Assembly (NCBI GenBank): GCA_964023205.1
Contig: OZ026848.1
Coordinates: 362,501 to 426,500, forward strand
From: Lutraria lutraria
Lineage: Eukaryota; Mollusca; Bivalvia; Venerida; Mactridae
Direction of reading: 5' to 3'
Length of the DNA: 64,000 nt
Shown: positions 26,724 through 41,700 of the stretch, in pieces
Position numbering within the stretch: the first letter of the stretch is position 1
Layout: each line of letters begins with the position of its first letter
Program-made: the position numbers and the translations under genes
The notes under the pieces: generated by a model
Told to the model about the DNA's origin: nothing
Seen by the model: the letters and a program-made list of their open reading frames with translations, nothing else
The model's database searches: none

Positions 26724-29700
26724 TTAAACTGCTGGAGGCGGACGGTCCACCAGTTGGGCCAGAGTTACATTCATCTTCGGTGTCAGACACCTTGAGACCT
26801 TGATCTGAAATAAAAACAATAGCAACAATAATGCATTGATAAAGTTAGAGACGCCGGGGCCATGCGGAAGGTTTTGATTCAACCGTAAGATCCTTTGCAC
26901 CAAAGATTACTGTTCATTTAAGTAGTAAATGCTTCAATTATTAACCGATTTAATGATACAAATTAAAGAATCTACAGTACAACCTCTCAATAGCGGCCTT
27001 CTTTTGAGCAACTACCTCCCTGCAACAACAGCATGATGTATTCCCACTGCACGATTTAACTACAAATGTATAAATTTAACTTCTCCATAGCAATAACCTC
27101 TCAACAACAACATAATCTTTTACTCCCAAAGGGTGTTTCTTGAGAGAGATTGCACTGTACTTCTATCTATTTAAAGAATGTTTACGTCACTGTCAAATCT
27201 TTTTTTTGTGGCTCAGTAATTATAACTTACCTCTTTCACGTGACCGATAAAGCCTGACAGTTTGGGTATCCGTCTGCAGAACGTGAAACGTAGTCCCGAT
27301 CTATGTATCAGAACGGGTCCTACAACAGAACAAACATACTGCCAGCACAATACATTTAGTATATATATACATGTTACATTCAGTTAGCTGTTGGTAGTAT
27401 TTGAATACTTCATAATTATAAGAACATCCTGGCGGAACCAATGTTCAGTCGAACCTGAGATAGCGGCCGCACCTCCGAATAGAGGCTACCCTGTGAGTAG
27501 AGTAAATGCCATTTTTTTAAAAACAGTCATTGGTTAAATATGAAACCAAAAGGACGTCTGATTAAGGACCAACTGTCAATACATGCCTTATTTTGTCTGT
27601 CTAAGGGTGACAATTGTTCACAAGTTCGACTGTATACATGAATAAAGTCGTTATATGATAATTCTAGAACATAGGCTCGCTCTGTCTAATCCATGATTCT
27701 TTTAGAATTACATGTACAGTGATTAAAACGACTGAAACTTGATTAGAATGTAGTTATATCAAGTTTGGAAGTCGGAATACTAGTTTTCGAATGCTATTAA
27801 TTATTAATCGTTAACACATGTATTCGACTTTTATTTCCAAATACTCGACATATTGCCGACAAGACGTTGGCTATATATGTTGTGTTCCTTATAGCAATGC
27901 TTCAACTATCGATGTGAGATGTATACTTTTATTAGGGTGTCGTTGTTTTGTATGCTTAATATTTACAGCCAAGTCTGTGAACAAATACCATCCTCAGGAA
28001 AGACAAAATTTGACTTTTATTGACAGGTGGCTTTTATTCAGAAATCTAGTTGTTCTATATTATCATATACGGTTTTTAGAAGAATGGCTTTTATTCAGAA
28101 ATCTAGTTGTTCTATATTATCATATACGGTTTTTAGAAGAATGGCTTTTATTCAGAAATCTAGTTGTTCTATATTATCATATACGGTTTTTAGAAGAATG
28201 GCTTTTATTCAGAAATCTAGTTGTTCTATATTATCATATACGGTTTTTAGAAGAATGGCTTTTATTCAGAAATCTAGTTGTTCTATATTATCATATACAG
28301 TTTTTAGAAGAATGGCTTTTATTCAGAAATCTAGTTGTTCTATATTATCATATACGGTTTTTAGAAGAATGGCTTTTATTCAGAAATCTAGTTGTTCTAT
28401 ATTATCATATACGGTTTTTAGAAGAATGGCTTTTATTCAGAAATCTAGTTGTTCTATATTATCATATACAGTTTTTAGAAGAATGGCTTTTATTCAGAAA
28501 TCTAGTTGTTCTATATTATCATATACGGTTTTTAGAAGAATGGCTTTTATTCAGAAATCTAGTTGTTCTATATTATCATATACGGTTTTTAGAAGAATGG
28601 CTTTTATTCAGAAATCTAGTTGTTCTATATTATCATATAATGTTTTTAGAAGAATGGCTTTTATTCAGAAATCTAGTTGTTCTATATTATCATATACGGT
28701 TTTTAGAAGAATGGCTTTTATTCAGAAATCTAGTTGTTCTATATTATCATATACGGTTTTTAGAAGAATGGCTTTTATTCAGAAATCTAGTTGTTCTATA
28801 TTATCATATACAGTTTTTAGAAGAATGGCTTTTATTCAGAAATCTAGTTGTTCTATATTATCATATACGGTTTTTAGAAGAATGGCTTTTATTCAGAAAT
28901 CTAGTTGTTCTATATTATCATATACAGTTTTTAGAAGAATGGCTTTTATTCAGAAATCTAGTTGTTCTATATTATCATATACGGTTTTTAGAAGAATGGC
29001 TTTTATTCAGAAATCTAGTTGTTCTATATTATCATATACGGTTTTTAGAAGAATGGCTTTTATTCAGAAATCTAGTTGTTCTATATTATCATATACGGTT
29101 TTTAGAAGAATGGCTTTTATTCAGAAATCTAGTTGTTCTATATTATCATATACGGTTTTTAGAAGAATGGCTTTTATTCAGAAATCTAGTTGTTCTATAT
29201 TATCATATACAGTTTTTAGAAGAATGGCTTTTATTCAGAAATCTAGTTGTTCTATATTATCATATACGGTTTTTAGAAGAATGGCTTTTATTCAGAAATC
29301 TAGTTGTTCTATATTATCATATACGGTTTTTAGAAGAATGGCTTTTATTCAGAAATCTAGTTGTTCTATATTATCATATACGGTTTTTAGAAGAATGGCT
29401 TTTATTCAGAAATCTAGTTGTTCTATATTATCATATACGGTTTTTAGAAGAATGGCTTTTATTCAGAAATCTAGTTGTTAAATATTATCATATACGGTTT
29501 TTAGAAGAATGGCTTTTATTCAGAAATCTAGTTGTTCTATATTATCATATACGGTTTTTAGAAGAATGGCTTTTATTCAGAAATCTAGTTGTTCTATATT
29601 ATCATATACGGTTTTTAGAAGAATGGCTTTTATTCAGAAATCTAGTTGTTCTATATTATCATATACGGTTTTTAGAAGAATGGCTTTTATTCAGAAATCT

Positions 29701-32700
29701 AGTTGTTCTATATTATCATATACGGTTTTTAGAAGAATGGCTTTTATTCAGAAATCTAGTTGTTCTATATTATCATATACGGTTTTTAGAAGAATGGCTT
29801 TTATTCAGAAATCTAGTTGTTCTATATTATCATATACGGTTTTTAGAAGAATGGATTTTATTCAGAAATCTAGTTGTTCTATATTATCATATACGGTTTT
29901 TAGAAGAATGGCTTTTATTCAGAAATCTAGTTGTTAAATATTATCATATACGGTTTTTAGAAGAATGGCTTTTATTCAGAAATCTAGTTGTTCTATATTA
30001 TCATATACGGTTTTTAGAAGAATGGCTTTTATTCAGAAATCTAGTTGTTCTATATTATCATATACGGTTTTTAGAAGAATGGCTTTTATTCAGAAATCTA
30101 GTTGTTCTATATTATCATATACGGTTTTTAGAAGAATGGCTTTTATTCACAGGGGCTTTATTTGGAGGTGGCCGCTAACACAGGTTTGGATGTATTTATG
30201 ATTAATAAGTATGAAACGGGATCAATTGCACGTAGATTTGTAAAACCTTGGCGAACACCGTTTGAATATTGCTGAAAAGGAACCGTTATGTGTATCAAAT
30301 GGTATAATAATGTTGTTTTACCTGAGAAGGGTTCAACAGCGGAGTTGCTTAGATTAGGGTCTTGGTTGTCAAGGAAAGCACCCATGTTGAAACCGTCATA
30401 TATAAGACGGAAAGTATACTCATACCTAAACTATAATATATGAAACAATCATGAATACACGAGCAAGTGATAGGATAAAATTTCCATAATGTTTATTCTG
30501 GATTGTTACACAATATTATATTAATACGTTTAGGGTTATTTAAGCAGTTTATCGGTGGATTCCTTTATTTCATTGGTATATTTCAAAGATTGTTCTAAAC
30601 CCATACTAATAATTAATAGAGTCATTGCGATGTATTTAATTACGTCTCGTGAGGTATTCAGTTAATAATATCTTGGAAAAGCTTGTGTTACATTATAAAA
30701 GACCAAAGTAGTCCGTATGGAATAATATCAGTACTGTATGGTCTTTAAAAACAATCTGAAACAAAATTAAGGCCATTTTCTTGCTTAAAATTACTATTTT
30801 ATCAATACTTACCATGTAAGGAAACTCGAATACCGCAATTTGTCCATTCTTGTTCTTAGCGTGGATTGTCATTATTCCACCGCTATCATGAAATTGTGAC
30901 ATTGATATTTCTATTGATGCAACGCCCTCTGAACAAATGTGAAAATGTGAGTTAATTTGCGCATTCAAGATAACATAATTGACTTTGTGAATAAAAAATT
31001 AATTTTCATCAAACCTCAAGATTTATACTTAGTCCAGTACATGTAGTAAGAGTTCAGTTTGCTATTTTTTGTTATATAAATAAAAAATTTAATCTAGTTT
31101 CATCTTTCATCTTTTTCCAATGACACATACTGAGTGTTTTGTTATTTCTTGTTCACTCGAATTTGTTTAGGTCTAGTTAGAATATTGTAAAATAAATGTT
31201 TGTGAGAGAACAAAATCCATTGTCATTTCTACATAGTTTGTATGGGACTTGAACACGGCACTAAAAGCTACTTACATGTATGTATACTTATACCTGCTCA
31301 AATCTAATACAAATCATAGCAAGTGGAACTTACGCCATGTTAGGACTTATTTAAAATCGAACTTTCATAATGTTTGAACTTTGAAGTATCAAACAAGTTT
31401 AGGACTATTTCACAATGTTAAGATTTTGGTGTACAGACAAAACTTTTAAGTTTGTATATAAATGCTGAAAAAATACAATATAATGATTGGATACCATGAC
31501 AACTATAATTATATCGCTGTCCATCATAATATATATAAAATTGTCAAGCGACTAGTAGACTGTATCACTACATGAATGTTAAAATGGCTTCCGTTCCATG
31601 TTCAGTGCACCTTATACAGACAGAATCAACGGGAACCAATTTACATGGATGCTCCCATTGCCCCAGTATCTACTGAGTTACTGCATTGGTACCAACAATT
31701 ATGCTGTCCATTATTAAGTTGTCTAGTGTTTTGAAAGTAGTAAATATGCTAACAAAGAAAGCTTATCTTACCTAAAATTTCACAGCTGGTCAACAAAATT
31801 TGCTTGTATTCGGATCCATTATTTGGATTAAACCTAATCTGAAATAACAATACGATCACAAATTGTCAGCATGATATTATGTTTCGGAATCAACAAAATC
31901 ACTGCCACTACAAATAGCGGTACCTGCGTGCTTATAATATCACATACCTTTTAGCAAAACCATCTTGAACAACTAAGAGAAGAGTCGGTAGAGCTGTTCC
32001 CTGACTTTATTGTGAAACGAATGTAAAGAACATTAAGCTGGTTCAATGTAATAAGCATTGGGCTCCTCTCTGTATTGTCAGTCATGTTGGTGTCGCAGTC
32101 GCACATGATCACGAACGTAAGACTTTAGGACTTTTCAATTTACTGGTTTAGTGTACTTGTGAAGAGTTTGTTAATTAGTGCATATGTAAAAATGAACGTA
32201 TCAGCACATGCTACTACACTAAACAAACAGAAGTATCTACGTACCTCTAAATACATTTTCCAGAATTCCTGAGATCCATAGAATGGGATATTTAAACCGT
32301 CCCTACCATCCCAGTACGCTGACATGTTGCCAACACCTTTCTCTCCCTGTCCATAATCTCCAATCATCAACAGTGCTGCCACAGCGGGACCGTAATTCTT
32401 TAAGTCGGGCAAATGCGCATCAATGTCTATTCTACAACCTAGATTTATTTATATCACCGAAGATATATATTTACACATGATGCATGACATATAATTGCGT
32501 GATTAATAATCAATTAAAATCTTAATCACGAACCTTATGGAATATTAATCCATTCAAGCACTTAGCTATCATGTGAAGAATTGCTGGGGCGTTTGAGAAA
32601 AGGTTTGTATGCTAACAGAATACACACTTATATGTTAGTGATCTTTCATGACGATTTTGTTTTAATTATGAAAGAAATTTAGAAAAAAATAAATTGAGGC

Positions 32701-35700
32701 GTGTTTGAACTATGTGTTATTTTAACTCATACCAACTGGTGCTGGCTTTTTTCTTTTGTCTTCCTTACAGTTACATCCTGATGGGTTAAATATCGTACCC
32801 ACCGCACATGGCATTTTTTCCCCACCGTAAGAATCTTTGTTTTTATAATAGTTTGGTTCTCCTGGGATCGCTTCAAGACTACATTCTACAATAATATAAT
32901 GAAGTTGAATACCATGCCAAGGCATTGCGCAACCAATGTAATGGAAGGCAACAAAACACCCGATATTAATTGATAAACATACAACAAGAGATATCACACT
33001 GAGCCGAATTTCTAAACGAGCACCTTGTATTTTATAGTACTGTAAGAAAATCACTGAACATACTGGGATAATAAGGTGGACGTTTAATACATTTAATCCA
33101 ACACACCTATTGAACCTCTCGTCAATATTAAAAAGCATTTAAATGTTGCAAAAAGCAAAAAATGATTTCACAGTAAACAGTTAAAAGTATCTCATTGTCA
33201 TCAAAACTATATAAAGTTGGATAAAGTTCACATTTTGTAAATGTGTAAATAGCGAATTGCGCCCTCGATTGCAGTCCACGATTCGCGAGTTGCGAACTTG
33301 TTCCAGTCGGAATTTCGGAAAATGTGAATTGCGTACTGCAGACTAAAACGAAGTTAGAGATTCGCGATTTGCTAACTGCGTTTCAATTTTATGCAACGAA
33401 AATGTTGTTGTGTCAATTAAGGCTGCGTATTCCCACAGTACGTTTGGCCCACATTACATCTGCTTGATATGAAAATACCTCTTCTGGACAGTTTTCTTTT
33501 GAGTGACGTCATGCGTCAGGCCATCTATGTTTATTTTTTGTGTAGAGCTCTAACCTTTAGGTCCATATTTAACAAGCCCCAAACATGTACAATAGGATTT
33601 AAATCAGGGCGTCTTCCTTAGAAATTCGGCTTAGTGTATACACATGCACATAAGACGGATATTTAGACTACTGGTAATGGCCATTTACCTGTTTCCCATC
33701 GAAGAAAAACTACATACTACCCATACGTACACAAAGAACGTTAGCTATTATAAGTATTCTATTCCAAGTAATTAGAGCCAATTTACCGGGCCTATATATC
33801 TACTTTCCGACCATAACGTGTCAATGTCAGATTGACTAAGAACATATAAAGCAATTACTAAGACATTTTTGGTTATTTGTTGAAGCCATTGAATTTAGTC
33901 TAAATCTGAAGGTAAACTCACGAAAGCATCATACTAGTATGTGTGCATTCACTGCACTTTAATCTGAAACATGGAGGAATTGATATTTTTAAATATTATC
34001 ATCTTTAATGTTTATGAAATGCTTAATTCTTAAGATAAAAAGACCATTTACTTTCATAGTCCTGGAGACATCTGCACTTATTCTGAACAAAGTCGGTTCC
34101 CGTAGGACATGGCATTGTTACATTGCCAAGTGAAGTTCCCAAAACGACGTACGATTTTTTATCGTTGGTTATCGCTCGAAGATCGCATCTTGGAACTGAT
34201 GAACATTGAACAAGAACAAGAACCGTCACTAAGTCAGGTGAGACTGAATGTGCGTGTGCAGTGAAACAGTTTTACATTGTGTTGCAGCTCATTGCTGTAA
34301 GCAAAAACCTTATTATGAAATAATCGATATTATCCAATATTCACACTTACTGTCATTGGTTGGACTTGAAAAGGTGCAGGTGCTTGCAGTGCTATGATTT
34401 TTCTGTGAATGCTGTTGCGAAAGCACGGTTGGATATGTTTATACGCTACCAAACGTGATAGCTTTGTGTAATAGCCAATTCAATGTCCGTGTGTTACATA
34501 TAATGTCCAGTAACCATGGTCATTGTAACGTAAAATAATGTCTAAATGTTGTATTGTCGGTAACTATATTAAAAGCATTGTGTAATAACAATATAAGTGT
34601 TATATTGCTGGTAACGGAGGTTATTGCACAAGGTAATAACGAGGAAATGTTTATATGGTATGTTATCAGTTACCATGGTGATAAAATAATGCAATAGCTA
34701 GATGATATCCAAAATTAACTATTATATATATACTCAGTTCCAAAACAAAGCGTGCATTTTAAGATATTGAGCAGACGTACTGGTTACAGTGCACTATATC
34801 TCGTTTGCGTTTGACATCGTATAAGTGCAAAATCTACCATGTGGTATGAACAGATTTTCAGTTTATTCGGTTCAATCACTAGTATTAATATCGCGAATAT
34901 CGGCTCTCTCTTGTTGTATTAGATATTTTGAACTATGCACTATCAATTCGTTCCGTTGTTGCAAATTATTTCTTGCCAGGGAATGCCATTGATTTACTTA
35001 GTGGATTGAAAACGTAATCAAACAAATGTGAATGATATAGGGCAAGATGGTAAAAAAACATTCAACAGGTAACAGGTAACAAAGATTACCGAGTGTTATG
35101 TGAACCGCACACAGATCAAGTTGCACCAAAGACGACCAACAAGCGGAAACAATTTAATGGCTTTTTGACAGATTAAATTAGACGTGCTCGATGTAACACT
35201 GACGCGGTGTGTTTTAAGGATAAACTAGTATACAGATACATGTGTTTATTTACGTCATACGTTCTGATAGCTTGACAGGCTAAGATGACTTTCTGATAAA
35301 CATTCTTAATTGAGAGCTCTGACAATAGACATTAATGGTATATATTTTTTCTTTTCTTTACAGGCACAGAAACACATCGTCATAATTTGGCAATTAGAGA
35401 TCTTAATTAATCGCCAGCCGTTTGCTTAATTTTATAATCATTTCTTAACTGCTCTTAATAACCCCGTGGTAAAACTGTTAAAAGTAGTTTGTAAGGTCAG
35501 ACGAGACAAATGTGAATATCATCTGCTTTTTGTATGAGTGTACCTTTTTTATTTATTGTGGTACTACTCACGTGAATTTCATATTTCGCTAATTTATATA
35601 ATATATACTTTGTTTCGTTTATGATTTATTTCAAAATATTCTGTTTATAATGTTTGGAAACTGAACAATAGCCGTCATTCGCTCGGTACGCGCATGAAAC

Positions 35701-38700
35701 TTGATGCGGACCAAAGTAATCCGCTATGAAGTTGTTAAACTGGTTCCCATTCCATGTTGCAAATTTATGTAAGTTTAATTTCCAGGAGTACTTTCAGTGC
35801 TTTGATTCATTTTAATGTTTCATGAATATTCAATACTTATCAGGAACACTTAATTGTAGGAGAACACAGTTTTTTTAAAATGCGTTGTATTGGCATTAGG
35901 ATAAAGCAATATGAACCCGACACTGTTAATTAAGAATACCACCACCAGTCACTGCACAATAAGTATCTTATAGAGAATAATTAGTTCTACACCACAAAGC
36001 AAGCACTTTATACTATGCAAAAAATGAGATATAAGGCATAGTAAATCACTATACATGTACATGCATAATTATAAATATACAGTGTATGCATATGGTGTAT
36101 TAAATTAAGCGACATTTCTCACGTAATTATAATTAAAACACAATTAGCCTGACTGCAGTGTACGTAACAGTATGATGTGTACATACATGTACTATTTTAA
36201 TAACCAGCACGAGTCATAATAAATAAACAACATAGGACATCATGTTTAATATAACAGATTTAATTCTAATACTGATAATTTTAATAATTATTACTTATAA
36301 TTATAATACTAATTAAAATCATATTAATGATTATAATACTAATGACTGTATTACAAATAATTTTTATACCGAAACGGATGATGTATACATGACTGGACAT
36401 AAATTCCATTAACTACTGAATTCATCAACTTGATTAAAAAATAATGAAAATAGATTCTTTACAAACGGATAGTTAAGGCAGATAAACGTTTTTTGTTTCA
36501 TTTAATTTATGTTGCACAGTGTAACTTCAATAAACGGCCACATATAAACAACAGCCACCTTCCTGATACAGCCAAAATATCAGCAACCCAGATTTTTAAT
36601 CTACTTTCACTCTCAACAAAAGCCACCTCCTTACAACAGTCAATTTTATCTTTCCCATGGGTGGCTGCTGTATAAAAGTTGCAATGTTTTAAAATAATGC
36701 AAGAATGAATTACCTTCCTTATATCCAGAGGGACAGGAGGCGCTTGAGCAATTCTTACCCACCGCAGATACACATTGCTTGATTCCAGGGTTATACATTA
36801 AGCCTGGCATGCAGCAATATGGATCCGCGTAACCTGTAATCAGCAACGTAAATTGTATTTGCTACTCATAGAAATGGTTCATCTGGTTGTAAGAGGAACG
36901 AAACGGTTATAACAGACAAGAGCTTTTTCAGAAACATCTTATCATTGTTCATAATTTTAGTTGATATCACAAAAGATATTTTGTTGTCGTTGTTGCAAAA
37001 GACGTACATGTCAAGCTAATGTGCTTGATTGCTTGATAAGGTATTATAATGAATATCGGTATACCGATTCTGTTTTTAAAATGATTTTTATGACTTTTGT
37101 ATGTTCTGAAAAATATTTTGCTGCCCGTATCAGAACCGAAGAACAGAACATTACTTTATTAACTTTTGTTACATGACATAGCAACATAAGAGCGTACATT
37201 GTATAATAAAGTTAAACAATGTATCGATAGATCCGGATATGTTGTTTTTTGGTCTGTTTGTCTGTTTGTACCAAACTTAAATATCGTCTTTCAAACCAAA
37301 ACGCTTCCATCTGCAGTCATGTTGGTTCCTTATGGCAACCTCTACAGCGCTGGTACATTGTAAAGTCAGTGGGTCAAAGGTCAATGTCACCAAAAGGGGG
37401 CATTGTGTTTCAAAAAACGCATCTGGTTAATTCTAGAAAAAAGTATTATAAGCTTACCCCTCTGCATGACATTTTATATACGTCCTACAATTTTCATCAT
37501 CCAAATCGTAAGACAAGGTGCCCTTTACCTCACATGATTCTGAAAAAGTAAAGTACATGTATATAGTAATCTATCACGTGCAACAATGAACGTATTTACA
37601 ATTTGAAGATTTCATTTTTTTGTTAAACGCCGTTTTTTTTTCAAAAGTATTTCAGTATATACGTCGCCCGATTCACGTAACATATGTTCCTGGATCGTAT
37701 TCTAACCAGTACTAACTCGTTCACATGAAACGGCGACCATGTTGTCAAATTTTAATAGAGAGGTATAACCTGTCGCCACATGATCGCCAGGTAACAAGTC
37801 AATCGCACTAGCCGCAGCCATAATTATATTTCAAAATAAACCTAATTGAGATTTGACTGTTTTCACAGCTCTTCAGACAGGCCCTTCTAGATATGGGAAT
37901 CGCCATCGTTGTAAAATTATCATTGATTATAAAATGGTTATATTTTTTCAAATTTTCAACCCAAAGCAATCTACAAATTAGAATAACACATTTAGTGCTT
38001 ACAATAGTTACAATTATTAATACTAAATCTGTTTCTTTGGGACAACAAAAATACTTAATCTGATCAAAACACGGATTCTTATCTACTATTCGGGAGCAAT
38101 AGATTAACACAATGTAACTCACCTTCATATGCTTTAGGGCAAAGGTCCTCGCAATTGGGGTCTGTGACGCATTTAGATTTGAAAACATCGAATCCTTCGC
38201 CTGCTTTGCAGCATGCTGGACGGAATGACCATTTTGACAATCCCAATTATGTTTTACATTTACCATCCGGAAGGTCAGCATATCTGACTTTCTTTCCCTT
38301 GACAGGTTTCTAGGGAACATATATTAATAAAAGAATGCGCCATATTACGATAAAGACTTGATCGGTTATATGAACTGCTGTTATTATATATACAGCCACA
38401 GGGAGACGCTAGTACAATCATGGCACCATACATTTATCAGTAATAAAATAAGAAAATAAACTATGTAAGAAATTTGTACATTTTTTAATTAAGGTGCCGT
38501 GCAGCCTTTCTAAAGCAACACCTTTTGCGAGTAGCAAAATTAAGTTTTTGAGAGGCTGTCACTCTAAAGAGGTTAAATTAATAGCTAAATTGTTGAGGGA
38601 GGTTGTTGCCCAAGAGAGGGTCGCTCTGGAGAGGCTATTATATATATATAAACTCACCATCATTTACTAAAGGACAGTCACCACGACAATGATAATTCCT

Positions 38701-41700
38701 CGTACAATTCCCTAAGTTTGGGTCAAAAGAATGAAATCTGCTACAACATGCGGGCTCAGATCTTCCATTGTGACATTTCAATAAGTTCGACAGTTCTTGT
38801 CGTCATGGGATGCGCTTTTATATCTGGGTCTCGGCAGAGATCTGAAATTATATGTATATTTATGCATCATAATCATGACAAATTGCATTCTACGAATTTT
38901 ATGCGTTAATCGGCACTTCATTGGTTCATCAAAAATGTTGAATCGAAACATTACACTGCTTATCCAAAACATCACCATTCACCACTGTGTGTCAAGGACC
39001 GGATTATATGATACATAATTTCTTTCACACTTGCAGTCAATAATGTGACATGTTTGAATGTATACATGCTTTATGGAAATTTGTGCGTTTAATAGAACGA
39101 CGAAGAAGAACCGTCTTTGTCGATTGAACTACAAATGTAATGCATACATCATCGTGAAATACCTTCGACTAGTTCAGTATATAAATGTAGTACGTACCAG
39201 CATGGCAATCCACCAGATCATGACGGTCACATGCAGGTTCAGCTCCTGCTTTCCACATCGTACCAAAACCACATGACATGGCCTTAAGAGGGATAATAAA
39301 ATTTATAATTATGTTATACACAGCAAGAGACATTATTCCCCGGAATAGATTCATACACATGCATGCATAAGATACGTTCTTGTCTCAGGAAACAGATAAG
39401 TTGGTTAACATTACGCTCACTGTCCCTTCAAACGGAGTTCAAGAAAACGTTAATTTGCCTTGAACTACTCTTGCATACTTTAAGAACTATTCATGAAGTA
39501 TAAATAACTAGTTGACAGTGTTGATTCTTATAATGACTTTGTATGTGCTTTTATCTCCAAATGATCCAACGTCAAATAAATACAATGTACTCTTAACGTA
39601 CGAATACTTGCGATTAATTTATTGACAGAAATTGAAATTAGAATTAGTCAGTCTCTTAGACAAATACGTAATATATTCAAGGATCACACTCAAATGCTCA
39701 ATTATATCCACTTAGAAAATCAAAAGATCAAAGTTAAAGCATCGATAAGCATTTTCCTAGACTTCCTTAAAGAAGACAGCGCTAACTACAATGGTAAAAG
39801 AAGAACCTAATATCCCGTAACTCTGTATTTTGTACAATCTGTTTCCGGTATATTTATACAAATGGTGTAACTCATGTTTTTCAAATTAACAGTAGTAAGC
39901 TAATGTTGTGTAAACATATGATTATAATACATGTATGTGATTGTAAAATGATATCTAAATGATTCAAGAAATACTTTAAGGTAAAATAAAAAAATGTTCT
40001 GGGACTACTCCCAAGCCGACTCTATTTTATTTCGGTCTATGTCAATTTGTTCATGTCAATATTTTCATTTTCGTATGAACTATAATCTCTGAATCTCAAG
40101 ATTCTCAAGGGTACATGCATTTTTTCGACCTACCGACCTGATATATTTCTTTATGTGTCTTTAGCGGAAATATTAATATTCATTTGGATAATCAAAAGTA
40201 ATTTAGTAAAAATACGTTACAACTTACCATGGCATTCATTTGGCCACCGAGTAACGGTTCACACATGATGAACTTGAAGCAATTGCCCGGATAAGGAATA
40301 TAACATAATTGGGGAAAAGGACAGCCATGTCTTCTACATTCTGACGTGAACAAAAAAAAAGAACATCGAAATCTTTCCAAGTGACCAAGCAAGACCATTG
40401 CATAAGATACTAAATATTATCGATGTGGTTTTCTATTATTTTCGAGATGCATAAACCACCATAACAAGGCAAGGCAAGGCAAGGCAAATTTATTAACAGA
40501 TTTGTAAATATGTACATCATCTAGCATAATATAATATACAATACAGCAAATAGCATGTCATCATATTACGCAAAATATAAACTGTGAAATTGACAAAATT
40601 GACAATACATGTACATGCAAACACAAGTATGCTAATGAAAAAATAGGAGAGTGAGGCTTGGTTATACGGCAATACCTTTTCTAATATCTAAAGCAGATTT
40701 AATAAATTTGGCAAGATTATTAAGAGTTAACAAGTCTACAGATTTCATGAGTGTAATAAATTTGTATACCGATGGTCTCGTGTATAATTCACATGGTAAG
40801 AAACGTTGTCTAATGTTAACATAGCACGAACAAATACAAATAAAATGATAAACATCTTCAATATCACGAGTACCACAGTAAAGACAATAACGTTCGTTTC
40901 TAACAATACAACATTTTTGGCCCACTCGTGTTTGTTTAGCTCGTATTTTTCTTTATTTTCAAAAGCCCATTAGCCTTTTGAATCCAGTAATACAGAACGA
41001 TAGATTTAATAATAGTGAAATATAAGAAGTATGTTTTATTTGCGTTGAAACAACATTTCATTTCTTTAGCCACATCTCGTAAAATTGTTGTCAGATGCTT
41101 TTTTGTAAAATCATTAAATAAATACTGTACTACATTTCTATATGTACTTCGTGATGAAAAAAAATAGAATGTCTGAATGTTTCTATTGAAAGTAAAAGTC
41201 AGTTATACTGATAAGACATCTTTCGTGGTAAAATAAGACCTACTTTATTTTTAACACCCAAAAAGCTAACGGGGCTTTTAGCGATATAGTCTTCTGTTAA
41301 CATATACTTTACAAAGCTCAAGTGGGCATATTTAATGCTTAGGATTGTCTAATTGACTGATTTGCTTATTTTTTATCATGACTTTTACAGATGCTCACAT
41401 TACTTGGTACATTATGTTATGTGCTGTCGCCAATGAAATACTTAATGTAAAATTACGTATCACTCTTAAGGGAAATATTTCGTTAATAAATAAAACGTCG
41501 TGTAATCATTCTCATTTATAGCAATTAAGAATCTGACAAATTACTTTTTTTTTCAACACAAGAAGCAAAATAATAATTCGTGGTAACAATTAATATTTGT
41601 TCATGATGGATTATTCGCAATTTAAAGTGTATAGAATATCACTCATTACGGAAACATGTATTACTCAAAGTCTGTGACATGTCTTCTTAAAACACTACTT

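Noticed and set aside
27818..30178. A 786-codon plus-strand open frame made of a 19-residue repeat
   Set aside because: It is the 57-bp array read through. A second frame is also open over most of the array, the leader is not convincing, and the array lies in an intron of the minus-strand gene.
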